51,182 bases of DNA from an uncultured Gemmatimonadota bacterium (lineage in GTDB: Bacteria; Gemmatimonadota; Gemmatimonadetes; Gemmatimonadales; GWC2-71-9): positions 1 to 51,182 of the forward strand of contig CALGOK010000060.1 of assembly GCA_937961295.1 (NCBI GenBank), read 5' to 3'. This document shows positions 34,830 through 42,459 of the stretch, piece by piece. Each line of letters begins with the position of its first letter. The stretch's first letter is position 1. The notes under the pieces are model-generated. The model was not told the origin of the DNA. It saw only the letters and a program-made list of their open reading frames with translations, and made no database searches. A program made the translations under genes and the position numbers.

Positions 34830-36148
34830 TTGCGCGATCCCCGGCGGTTGAGCTTGAGCCGCACCGGTGCGCCGGTGAAGCCCCACGCCTTCCGGAATCC
34901 CTTGACCAGGTAGCGCTGGTACGCCTCGGGCACGGCCTCGGGGCGGTTGGTGACGATCGCAAACGTCGGTGGCCGGGTGCGGATCTGCGACGCGTACAGC
35001 AGCTTGACCGCCTCGCCCTCCTTCTGCGGCGGCGCGTTGCGGTCGAGCAGCGCCTGGAGCACCTCGTTCACCTCCGCCGTGGCCACCCGCCGGTCGCGCG
35101 CCTCGGCCACCTCGAGGATCAGGTCGAGCACCTTGCGGATCCGCTGGCCGGTGAGCGCCGAGCCGTAGATGAACGGCACGTGCTCGAGGAACGGCGCCTT
35201 CTTGATCAGCATCTCCTCGCCGCGCTTGGCGGTGTTGGCGTCCTTCTCCTCGCTCAGGTCCCACTTGTTGACCACCACGATCAGCCCGGCGCCGTGCTCC
35301 CAGGCCGCGGTGGCGATGCGGAGGTCCTGGTTGTGCATGCCGCGCTCGGCATCGACCACCAGCACGCACACGTCGCTCCGTTCCACCGCGCGCTCGGTGC
35401 GGATCGCGGAGTAGAACTCGAGGTCCTCGGCCACCTTGGCCTTGCGGCGGAGCCCTGCGGTGTCGACAAACACCATTCGGCGGCCGTGGTAGTTGAAGGC
35501 CGAGTCGATGGCGTCACGGGTGGTGCCGGCGATCGGGGTGACCACGTGGCGCTCCTCGCCGAGGAGGCGGTTCACCAGCGACGACTTGCCGGCATTGGGG
35601 CGGCCCACCACGGCCACGTGGATGGCGTCCTGTTCCTCGTCGGTGGCCTTCTCCGGCAGGAGGCGCACCACCTCGTCGAGCAGGTCGCCGGTGCCCTTCC
35701 CCGACGACGCGCTCACCGGCCACGGTTCGCCCAGTCCCAGTTCGTGGAACGCGTGCCGGGCGTCCTGCTCGCGCAGCTCGTCGAGCTTGTTGACCGCCAG
35801 CATCACCTCGCGATTCGACTGACGAAGGCGCTGGGCGATGTCGGCGTCGATCGGGTTGAGCCCGTCGCGGCCGTCCACCAGCAGGATCACCAGGTCGGCC
35901 TCGGCGACGGCGCGCTCCACCTGGGCGCGGATCGCCTTGTCCATCGTCTCCTGCGAGTCGGGAACCAGGCCGCCGGTGTCGACCAGCCAGAAGTCGCGGC
36001 CGTTCCAGGTGGCGTCGCCGAAGTGGCGGTCGCGGGTGGTGCCGGCCTTGTCGGAAACGATCGCGTCGCGACCGCCGATCAGGCGGTTGAACAGCGTGCT
36101 CTTGCCGGTATTGGGTCGGCCCACGAGGGCGACGGTGGGCTTGCTCAT
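34826..36148 (-). CDS. der: Ribosome biogenesis GTPase Der
   Basis: A 440-residue double GTPase needed for 50S subunit maturation. The first G domain has GRPNTGKSTLFNRL and DTGGL; the second has GRPNAGKSSLVNRLLGE, DTAGLRR and NKWDL; both are followed by the C-terminal KH-like domain (KGFRKAWGFTGAPVRL). The ATG overlaps the DUF512 gene stop; the stop overlaps plsY. The der-plsY-gpsA order is found in distant phyla. Confidence 0.96.
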   Translation of the reverse strand: MSKPTVALVGRPNTGKSTLFNRLIGGRDAIVSDKAGTTRDRHFGDATWNGRDFWLVDTGGLVPDSQETMDKAIRAQVERAVAEADLVILLVDGRDGLNPIDADIAQRLRQSNREVMLAVNKLDELREQDARHAFHELGLGEPWPVSASSGKGTGDLLDEVVRLLPEKATDEEQDAIHVAVVGRPNAGKSSLVNRLLGEERHVVTPIAGTTRDAIDSAFNYHGRRMVFVDTAGLRRKAKVAEDLEFYSAIRTERAVERSDVCVLVVDAERGMHNQDLRIATAAWEHGAGLIVVVNKWDLSEEKDANTAKRGEEMLIKKAPFLEHVPFIYGSALTGQRIRKVLDLILEVAEARDRRVATAEVNEVLQALLDRNAPPQKEGEAVKLLYASQIRTRPPTFAIVTNRPEAVPEAYQRYLVKGFRKAWGFTGAPVRLKLNRRGSRK

Positions 36149-37425
36149 GCGGCGAGTGGCTCGGTCAGGGCGTCAACGAACGTCTTGGAGAGGCGAAGCG
36201 GCAGTGCGGCCGCGGCGGCGACCTCGGCGAACGGCATCGAGTCGATGAACAGGCCATCGTCGTTGACGCACTCGCCCGGGAGAAGTGCCAGGTCGGCATC
36301 GCCGGCGTTGGCCAGCGCCTCGCGGATGGCGGAGCCCGGCAACAGGCCGGCTGTGGTGACGCGAGGGCCGAAGAGGTCGTTCTCCACCGGCAGCAGGTCG
36401 AACCGGGCGCCGGTGGCGGCCGCCAGCGGTTCGAGGACCATCGGCATCAACGCGGCCATCGAGGTGCCGGTGATCACCGCGATGCGGCGGCCCTGCCAGC
36501 CGGCGAGTCCCGCGGCGCCGTCGCGCACCTGCTGCTGCAGCCAGCGCACGCTCCCCACGCCGTTCTCCACCTGGTCGAAGCCGTCGTAGTTGTCGGCGTG
36601 CGGGAGCTCGAGGTTGGCGCGCACGTACAGCTCGTCGGCGCCGAACGCCCAGGCGGTGCCCCGCTCGCACCGGGCGCGGGCGCTGGCGGCCTCGACGATC
36701 TCCACTGCGCGGCGGCACTCCACGTCATCGGGTTCGCGCACCAGCGAGTGCTTGCTGAACTCGGTGAGGCCCACGGGCACCACCGACACCGAGAGGATCT
36801 CGGGGCCGAAGTGCCAGAGGTCATCGAGCGACTGGCGGAGCACGTCACCGTCGTTGACCCCGGGGGCCATCACGATCTGGGTGTGGAACTCGAGCCCGTG
36901 GTCGGCGAAGTGACGCAGCTGGGGGATGACCTCGGGCGCCTGCGGGTTGCGGAGCACCCAGCGGCGGATCACCGGGTCGGTGGCGTGGACCGACACGTAC
37001 AGCGGCGACAGCCGGTACTCGATGATCCGGTCGGTGTCGTGCTGCTTGAGGTTGGTGAGCGTGGCGAAGTTGCCGTACCGGAACGAGAGCCGGTAGTCGT
37101 CGTCACGGATGTAGAGGACCTGGCGGACCCCTTCGGGGTTGCCGTCGACGAAGCAGAAGTCGCAGCGATTGGCGCAGCGCCGGATCCGAGGCGGCTCGAC
37201 CGCCACGCCGAGGTGCTCCTCGACCGGCCGCTCGACCTCGACCTCGAACTCCTCGCCGGTGGCCGGCTTGCGGTAGACGAGGGTGAACTGCTCGTCGGCG
37301 GTGAGGTACTCCCAGTCGAGGAAGTCCTCGAGCTCCCGGCCGCCGACCGTCATCAGCTCGACGCCCGGCTCCAGGCCGAGTTCGGCCCCGATCGAACCGG
37401 GCTCAACCCCGGTGACCCTGATCAT
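36145..37425 (-). CDS. DUF512 radical SAM protein with N-terminal PDZ domain
   Basis: The 426-residue protein begins with a PDZ-like domain (VTGVEPGSIGAELGLEPGVE). A radical-SAM-like core follows, with CANRCDFC (Cys84, Cys88, Cys91, a Cx3Cx2C cluster motif), SPLYVSVHATDP and MAPGVNDGDVL. The C-terminal DUF512 domain ends around ALLPGECVNDDGLFIDSM. It is the standard architecture of the DUF512 family, whose reaction is unknown. The gene precedes der with a 4-base overlap, as it often does in Firmicutes, which suggests a role in ribosome or tRNA maturation (inference). It has a visible promoter. Confidence 0.9.
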   Translation of the reverse strand: MIRVTGVEPGSIGAELGLEPGVELMTVGGRELEDFLDWEYLTADEQFTLVYRKPATGEEFEVEVERPVEEHLGVAVEPPRIRRCANRCDFCFVDGNPEGVRQVLYIRDDDYRLSFRYGNFATLTNLKQHDTDRIIEYRLSPLYVSVHATDPVIRRWVLRNPQAPEVIPQLRHFADHGLEFHTQIVMAPGVNDGDVLRQSLDDLWHFGPEILSVSVVPVGLTEFSKHSLVREPDDVECRRAVEIVEAASARARCERGTAWAFGADELYVRANLELPHADNYDGFDQVENGVGSVRWLQQQVRDGAAGLAGWQGRRIAVITGTSMAALMPMVLEPLAAATGARFDLLPVENDLFGPRVTTAGLLPGSAIREALANAGDADLALLPGECVNDDGLFIDSMPFAEVAAAAALPLRLSKTFVDALTEPLAA

Positions 37426-37451
37426 CCTTCGGCTCGCGGATTCACGCGGCT

Positions 37452-37480
37452 AATATGCCGCTAAATCTGCTTCATAACAA
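37452..37480 (-). promoter_or_regulatory. Predicted promoter of the DUF512-der-plsY-gpsA-merR operon
   Basis: On the minus strand TTGTTA (37475-37480) and CATATT (37452-37457) are 17 bases apart. Transcription would begin near 37445, leaving a leader of about 20 bases. The region is AT-rich for this genome. Confidence 0.55.
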
Positions 37481-37517
37481 GGCTTAGGGGTGGTCACTTC
37501 AAGTAGAACCCCGTCGG

Positions 37518-37844
37518 ATCCCGCCCCCAGGCGAAGCCCGGGCGGCGGGACCTCCTCGCTCGCTCACCCCTGACCACGGCCCCTAACCCCCGATCGCAGC
37601 GAGACCGCCTGCTGCCAGCCCGCAGGAGTTCCAGCCCGCTCACCGACGACCGGACTCGCCGTTGCTCGTCCTCACCTTCGACGCTCCCGGGGGAGCCGAG
37701 GGACAATGGCAACGGCGTGGTCCGGTCGTCGTCGGCGGGGGTCATGAGTCTCCCTCGGCCCCTGGGGTGATGACCCCGGAGCCGGTTGCCATCGTCCCGT
37801 GCCTACCGGTGGGGCGGTTCCGAACGCGCGGACGAGCAACCGGC
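37518..37844. other. Gene-poor block with several long inverted repeats
   Basis: No convincing protein gene. Hairpins: 37518-37550 (TCCCGCC-CCCaGGC-GAA-GCCcGGG-GGCGGGA, 13 pairs); 37643-37731 (CGACGACCGGA/TCCGGTCGTCG plus CGCCGTTG/CAACGGCG); 37781-37844 (GCCGGTTGC/GCAACCGGC, then CGTCC/GGACG and further pairs). A segment GGGACAATGGCAAC near 37700 can also pair with GTTGCCATCGTCCC near 37785, so alternative folds are possible. It may be a structured RNA, a mobile-element remnant or decayed DNA. Short reading frames across it (for example 37494-37745, minus) have no recognisable product. Confidence 0.5.
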
Positions 37845-37888
37845 GCGGGTCAACAACCCCGGGTCCAATTCGAATGTCGGACACGAAG

Positions 37889-37921
37889 ACGCCCCGCCGG
37901 TCATAGCGACCGGTGGGGCGT
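37889..37921. terminator. 14-bp hairpin, terminator-like
   Basis: ACGCCCCGCCGGTC, loop ATAGC, GACCGGTGGGGCGT, with one G-T pair. No long T tract follows on either strand. It closes the inverted-repeat block. Confidence 0.5.
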
Positions 37922-38033
37922 TAGGACTCAGGAGTGAGTTCTTCGTCAGTTCTGCGGCGAGTTGCATCCCCTTGCAGGCGGTACACCACACTAGTGTCGC
38001 GCAGCCCCGACAGGTGTTGCACCCTCGCTCAGC

Positions 38034-38062
38034 TTGACGGATCCGCAGCCGGCGGGTAGATG
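38034..38062 (+). promoter_or_regulatory. Predicted promoter of the PEP-CTERM gene
   Basis: TTGACG (38034-38039) and TAGATG (38057-38062) are 17 bases apart and 52 bases before the ATG at 38115. Confidence 0.5.
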
Positions 38063-38114
38063 GGGTTGTAGCCCTCAATGCACCAGGATGTCCACTCCAG
38101 CACAGGGTTCAACG

Positions 38115-38768
38115 ATGCGCATCCAACTCCTTTCGACCCTCGGCTTGGTCTTGTCGTGCGCAGCGATCGGTGTCGCTGGAGCCCAAACGCCGGTCCACAA
38201 CTCGTTCGGCCCTGGGGGGACGTATTCCACCACGAATGGACTGTTCATCACGAATGGCCAGTGGATCGCAAATCCTTTCTTCTACACTGGACCGGCGGGC
38301 GGAAGCCTTTACTCCGTGAGCATCCCGATTCTTGCCCCAATCGATGGGGGTGCGGGTATCGCGTTTGACGTCTCCCTTCTGGTCGGGGTGGGTCCCTCCG
38401 TCGCGACGACGCTCGAGTCTTGGACCGGCTTGACGGGAACAGCCGGGGTGTTGCAGCTGGTGTCCGCCCTCACCCCAGGGTTAACCGTCGCAAGCACGTA
38501 CTGGATCCTCCTCAGCACCTCGTCTCCAGGTTCACAGTCCCAGGCCTTCCGGTGGGCATGGCAGTCAGACGCTGGAGCATCCGGTTACCTCTACACACTT
38601 AATCAGGGTCAGACCTGGTTCGTCACGAAGGATACGGGAACACCTCTCGCGTTCGCCGTCGATGCGTCGACTCCTTCGGCCACGGTTCCCGAGCCCGCAA
38701 CGATGGCACTCCTCGCGACGGGATTGGTGAGCATGGCGGTCGTCCGGAGGCGTCGGCCTCAAGCGTGA
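38115..38768 (+). CDS. Secreted PEP-CTERM sorting-domain protein
   Basis: A 217-residue protein with a signal peptide (LLSTLGLVLSCAAIGVAGAQ) and a C-terminal sorting signal. VPEPATMALLATG is followed by hydrophobic residues and the basic tail RRRRPQA. PEP-CTERM proteins are cut and anchored by an exosortase and are linked to surface exopolysaccharide. The middle is a small beta-rich domain with many Ser, Thr and Gly and no catalytic motif. Base composition is lower in GC than its neighbours. The ATG at 38115 gives a proper signal peptide; the open frame starts 81 bases earlier. No exosortase gene is in the window. Confidence 0.85.
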   Translation: MRIQLLSTLGLVLSCAAIGVAGAQTPVHNSFGPGGTYSTTNGLFITNGQWIANPFFYTGPAGGSLYSVSIPILAPIDGGAGIAFDVSLLVGVGPSVATTLESWTGLTGTAGVLQLVSALTPGLTVASTYWILLSTSSPGSQSQAFRWAWQSDAGASGYLYTLNQGQTWFVTKDTGTPLAFAVDASTPSATVPEPATMALLATGLVSMAVVRRRRPQA

Positions 38769-38817
38769 GCTCAAGTTCACAGGACGCCTCCAGGTACCAG
38801 CCACGGCCCGGAACGCC

Positions 38818-38851
38818 GAAGGGCGCCCACATTCCGAAGTGAGCGCCCTTC
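38818..38851. terminator. Hairpin between the PEP-CTERM gene and tRNA-Gly
   Basis: GAAGGGCGC/GCGCCCTTC, nine pairs, with an inner CAC-TTC/GAA-GTG stem. It can serve both convergent units. It belongs to the GC-rich left part and lies 15 bases from the tRNA 3' end. Confidence 0.55.
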
Positions 38852-38866
38852 AACCGTGTACGTGAA

Positions 38867-38938
38867 GCGGGCGACGGGGCTCGAACCCGCGACCCTCAGC
38901 TTGGGAAGCTGATGCTCTACCAACTGAGCTACTCCCGC
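38867..38938 (-). tRNA. tRNA-Gly (CCC), with an acceptor-stem mismatch at a probable assembly junction
   Basis: Minus strand: D arm GCTC/GAGC, anticodon stem TCAGC/GCTGA with loop TTCCCAA (anticodon CCC), T arm GCGGG-TTCGAGC-CCCGT (last pair G-T). The acceptor strands are GCGGGAG (5') and CGCCCGC (3'); pair 6-67 is A-G while all others match. A normal gene would have GCGGGAG/CTCCCGC or GCGGGCG/CGCCCGC. The 3' half joins the Gemmatimonadota-like side and the 5' half the planctomycete-like side. Confidence 0.9.
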
Positions 38939-39122
38939 GTGCTCTGAAAATGAGTCTACGCGCGCCGGAAGCGGCATGCAAGCTGCCACGATCCACTCAA
39001 CTTGCGCTCGCCGCCTGGCGCGCAAATGGGCCTCCGGCAGACCACGGAAACACCGCGAGCCGGCCGTGCAAGGCATGGGCTTCAGGCAAACCTGCTTGAA
39101 AACGCACCGAGAACGAGCGCGA
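38939..39122. other. Non-coding stretch after the tRNA
   Basis: No gene is visible. Composition has already changed to the lower-GC style of the right part. It would contain the tRNA-Gly promoter, which I cannot pick out. Confidence 0.4.
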
Positions 39123-39269
39123 CTATTCCGCGTCGACCTGGCGAAGCAAAGCACGGCGCCGCTTGCTGGCGCGTCGCTTACGTTGTTTGCGGCTCTTCGA
39201 CGGAAGGCCGTTGGTCACCGAGTTACTTCGTCCATCCAACCGGTTCGGATTGGTCGCAGCCCTTCGCAT
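39123..39269 (-). CDS. Possible small basic protein, 48 residues
   Basis: From an ATG at 39269, preceded at eight bases by GGGGGG that could act as a ribosome-binding site. The product ends in a very basic stretch, SKSRKQRKRRASKRRRALLR, followed by QVDAE. Such tails are seen in small ribosome-associated or nucleic-acid-binding proteins, but I do not recognise a family. The frame extends to 39317 with another ATG. It could be chance in non-coding DNA. Confidence 0.35.
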   Translation of the reverse strand: MRRAATNPNRLDGRSNSVTNGLPSKSRKQRKRRASKRRRALLRQVDAE

Positions 39270-39747
39270 AGAGAGTGCCCCCCAAAACCACGGATGCAAA
39301 CTTCGTTTGACCGACAATCTATTCTACCACGTTTCCGCCGCGCGGCAGAGACCGGGTAGTTTGCGACGGCACAGTCGAAGTTTTTCTGGAGAATCGCCAG
39401 CCACGGTGCAGCCCTGCGTGACTCCGATCCGGCTAGTCGCCGTACGATCTCGGGCCCACGAAGCGCGGGAACTCCCCGCGCAATCACGCCACGTCCCACT
39501 ACACCCAGCGCACGATTCGCCATGTGTGCTCCGCCGGCTTGAACAACCGCCATCGTGTTGGCGGGCAAAGCCATTGATTCGACGGGCACGATCTGGACAG
39601 ACGGCCAGGATTGATAGACACTGTTGATTCTGAGGAAAGTACGAATCCTGCTGATCGCCATGCGTGCTCCGCCGGCTCGAACGACCGCCATCGTGTTGGC
39701 GGAGTCGGTTAGCGCAGCGGCGCGGTGACTCGAAAAGAAGGCCGACC
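39270..39747. other. Non-coding region upstream of phoU
   Basis: No convincing gene in 478 bases. It contains the two 48-base repeats listed at 39517-39702, and a ribosome-binding AAGAAGG at 39736-39742 that belongs to phoU. Confidence 0.4.
39517..39702. repeat. Two direct copies of a 48-base hairpin-forming sequence
   Basis: Copies at 39517-39564 and 39655-39702 agree at 45 of 48 positions and start 138 bases apart. Each has a CTCCGCC-type left arm and a GGCGGAG- or GGCGGGC-type right arm and contains CCGCCATCGTGTTGGCGG. They lie between the junction and phoU. Their role is unknown. Confidence 0.7.
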
Positions 39748-40413
39748 ATGGCCAAACAACTTCCGCGACAAATCGACGCCCTGAAACAGAAGTTTCTCTT
39801 CGTGGGCTCTCTGGTCGAAGAGGCCATTGCCAAGGCGATTTCTGCCCTGATCAATCGCGATTTGAACCTGGCGAACACGGTGATCGAGTCGGACGAAGAA
39901 ATCGACCGCATGGAAGTCGACGTCGAGGAAGAGGTGCTCAAGATTCTTGCGCTCTACCAGCCCGTCGCGGCCGATCTGCGGTTCGTGGTTGCGGTGCTCA
40001 AGATCAACAACGACCTGGAACGCATCGGCGATTTGGCCAAAAACATCGCCAAACGGGCAGCCTTCTTGTCGCAGTACGAATACTACGACCTGCCAGTTGA
40101 CTTTCGTGGAATGGCCAATCGGGCCCAGTCGATGGTCAAAAAGAGCCTCGACGCGCTGGTGAATTCTGACGCCGCGCTGGCTCAAAAGGTGCGCGATTCG
40201 GACGATGAAGTGGACGAAATGCGTGCTGCGATCGAGAAAGAGATCGAACGCCAGATCGCAACCCACCCGGAGCGCACCGACTACCTGATTCGCATCGCTT
40301 CGGTGGCACGGCATCTGGAGCGCATCGCGGACATGTCCACGAACATTGCCGAAGATGTGATCTACATGGTCGAGGGCGAAATCGTGCGCCATCGCGGCAC
40401 CGAATCGATCTGA
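39748..40413 (+). CDS. phoU: Phosphate signalling complex protein PhoU
   Basis: The 221-residue protein is formed of two three-helix bundles. Metal-binding E/DxxxD motifs are visible as RFVVAVLKINNDLERIGDLA in the first half and YLIRIASVARHLERIADMST in the second. PhoU restrains the PhoR/PhoB response through the Pst transporter. The ATG has AAGAAGG upstream. No pst or pho genes are beside it here. Codon choice and composition differ sharply from the left part. Confidence 0.94.
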   Translation: MAKQLPRQIDALKQKFLFVGSLVEEAIAKAISALINRDLNLANTVIESDEEIDRMEVDVEEEVLKILALYQPVAADLRFVVAVLKINNDLERIGDLAKNIAKRAAFLSQYEYYDLPVDFRGMANRAQSMVKKSLDALVNSDAALAQKVRDSDDEVDEMRAAIEKEIERQIATHPERTDYLIRIASVARHLERIADMSTNIAEDVIYMVEGEIVRHRGTESI

Positions 40414-40462
40414 CCCGGGCCGGTTCGTCGCGCCCTCGATCGGCGCCGTTGCGCGTGGCACA

Positions 40463-42289
40463 CTAGGGCAGGGGTGCACCGCCTTGCATCATCATTTGTT
40501 GCACGACACCGATGTACTGTCCGATTCCGGCCACGACGCTTTCCGGCAGAACCAATTCCGCGTCCAACCCTTCGGCCGAAACCTTGGCGGCCGCGCCAAT
40601 CGGATCGCTTTCGGGGAATGGCGGAATCTCGAAGTCGAGATCCAACGGCATCTGCTTCATGATCCGTCCGATCATGTCGACGATGCCTTGCGGATTCAGG
40701 TAGAAGGCCCATTGCGCGCCTTCAGGCAGTAACTTGTCGGTTCGGCCGACCGACTCGTCGGTCTCCAAACCAGGCTTGCCCGATCGTATATGGTCAACAG
40801 CGCGACGAATTTGCTCCTTCGAGTATGCCAGCACAAGCGTATGATCGTCGGCGACGGTTGCATAGGCCTTGATGACACCCTCGTTGCCCATGAAGCTGTC
40901 CAAAAAGCCGCGGGCCGCCTCGTTCGCTTCCGATTGCTTTGTGCCGGCGGCGATCATCGCGCCCATGTCCATCGTGATCTCGATCGTTTTCAGGTCGTCG
41001 ACCGTAACGTCTCGCAGGGCATACACCGGCTCGGCCGAATCCGCGCCCGGCACTTTCGCCGCGGCAAACACTTCATACAGCTCGCGCGACAACTTCATTT
41101 GTAGCTGGGCGTCCTTAACGTGCTCGATTTGAATCATCGTCGAATAGAGCGAATCGCCCGGCCGCATTCTCCCCATCACGGTAGCCGTGGCCACCTGGTT
41201 CTCGCGGTGCTTGGCCATGACCTCGGCAAACTTCTGTTGATCGGCGCCCCCCAAGCCCAGGGCCATCATGCCCGTCTGCGTCAAGCGATTGAACAATTCG
41301 GCAAACGCCTTGTTGAACTGCACGGCGGCGCCGCCGTACGCCAGCGTGAAATCGCCCTTGGGCAGACCGGCCAGTAGTCCGCTCTTGGGCGGATCTACCT
41401 CCGCGGCCCAACTGGACAATCCGCCCGACTCTTTGAACAGCATGCGGGTCGAGAGGTGAAAGGCGGTTGTGTCGTCAATCCGGATGCCAATGCCGACCTG
41501 CGAGATCTGTTGGTTGGCGACCGAAAGCACATCTCCGAGGATCCGCATCATCTCGCTGGCCGACTCGACTGCTTCGGCCGCGCGCTTGGCCTCCTCGCTA
41601 TCGTCGCCCTGCGCACCCGCCTGTTGGGCGGCTTCCATTGCCGTCCCGAAGAATCCGGCCGCCGCCGTGACCACAAGCTCCTTGCCGGTCGGCGTCAGCG
41701 CAATGGCCAACTGCTGATTGTCGAGCCACGACTGCATCGGCGCCAGCAGGGTCGCGACGTTCTTCTCGGATCGCTGGATTTTTTCGAGCAGCGCCTTCGA
41801 GTCGGCCGACCCAATCACGGCAAACTCGTCTTTCTCGCTTGCCAGAAACGATTGGCCCATCAGGGTGATTTCGCAAATCTCGGCGTCCGGGTCGTCGGCC
41901 TGCAACTGCGCGACAAATGCGTTGTAGTCCGTTACCGGCACGAAATAGGCAATCCGGTCCATCCACGATGCGCTCTCGTCAGCCGGAAACATCGCCGCGG
42001 CGATGGTCCCGTCGAGGTCGACGCCCTCTTGAATACCGGTATAGAGTTGAGCCAACTGCAAGAGCTCTGGTACGGGAAGCTGCATCTTTTCGGTCAGCTT
42101 GTGTACCCGTGCGCTGGTATCCGAAAGGCTGTTCAACACGGCAACACCGAGCGCGTCGTCCGGGATGACCTGCAAGGGACTGGCGGCAAGGCCGACCGCG
42201 GGCACCGCGATTAACAATAGCGCCAACAGCACCGCAAGCAACCTGGTGCGCGCGACCGCGCGACGTACGCGAGAGATTTCTTGAGCCAT
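40463..42289 (-). CDS. Secreted planctomycete protein of unknown function
   Basis: The 608-residue protein has a signal peptide (RLLAVLLALLLIAVPAVGLA, about residues 17-36). It continues with a mixed alpha/beta protein in which LxVIPDDALGVAVLNSL-like and VVTAAAGFFGTAMEAAQQ-like stretches suggest a DUF3352-like repeat of domains. It has no catalytic motif I recognise. A C-terminal Met-rich segment (VVQQMMMQGG) is unusual. The ATG at 42289 follows GGAG at nine bases. It converges with phoU. Confidence 0.7.
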   Translation of the reverse strand: MAQEISRVRRAVARTRLLAVLLALLLIAVPAVGLAASPLQVIPDDALGVAVLNSLSDTSARVHKLTEKMQLPVPELLQLAQLYTGIQEGVDLDGTIAAAMFPADESASWMDRIAYFVPVTDYNAFVAQLQADDPDAEICEITLMGQSFLASEKDEFAVIGSADSKALLEKIQRSEKNVATLLAPMQSWLDNQQLAIALTPTGKELVVTAAAGFFGTAMEAAQQAGAQGDDSEEAKRAAEAVESASEMMRILGDVLSVANQQISQVGIGIRIDDTTAFHLSTRMLFKESGGLSSWAAEVDPPKSGLLAGLPKGDFTLAYGGAAVQFNKAFAELFNRLTQTGMMALGLGGADQQKFAEVMAKHRENQVATATVMGRMRPGDSLYSTMIQIEHVKDAQLQMKLSRELYEVFAAAKVPGADSAEPVYALRDVTVDDLKTIEITMDMGAMIAAGTKQSEANEAARGFLDSFMGNEGVIKAYATVADDHTLVLAYSKEQIRRAVDHIRSGKPGLETDESVGRTDKLLPEGAQWAFYLNPQGIVDMIGRIMKQMPLDLDFEIPPFPESDPIGAAAKVSAEGLDAELVLPESVVAGIGQYIGVVQQMMMQGGAPLP

Positions 42290-42459
42290 GATGTGCTTCT
42301 CCGTCTGCGGGCAGTTGGGTTGGGGCGACCGGACAACACGACGCGAAAGCCACACGCGCCCCGAATTGTAGCCCTCCGCAGCCGTCCGTGCCACGGCCCG
42401 GCAAACTGCCGGCCGTGAGGGACGACTGGCGATGGGTGATTGGTCGTTTCGCCGTGCGG

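Noticed and set aside
37494..37745. 83-codon minus-strand reading frame
   Set aside because: It crosses the inverted repeats, is Arg/Ser/Gly-rich, has no recognisable motif and no ribosome-binding site.
37889..37930. attC-like integron site (GGGGCGTTAGGA)
   Set aside because: The partner core site is missing, the stem is a plain 14-bp hairpin without the extrahelical bases of attC, and there is no integrase or cassette array.
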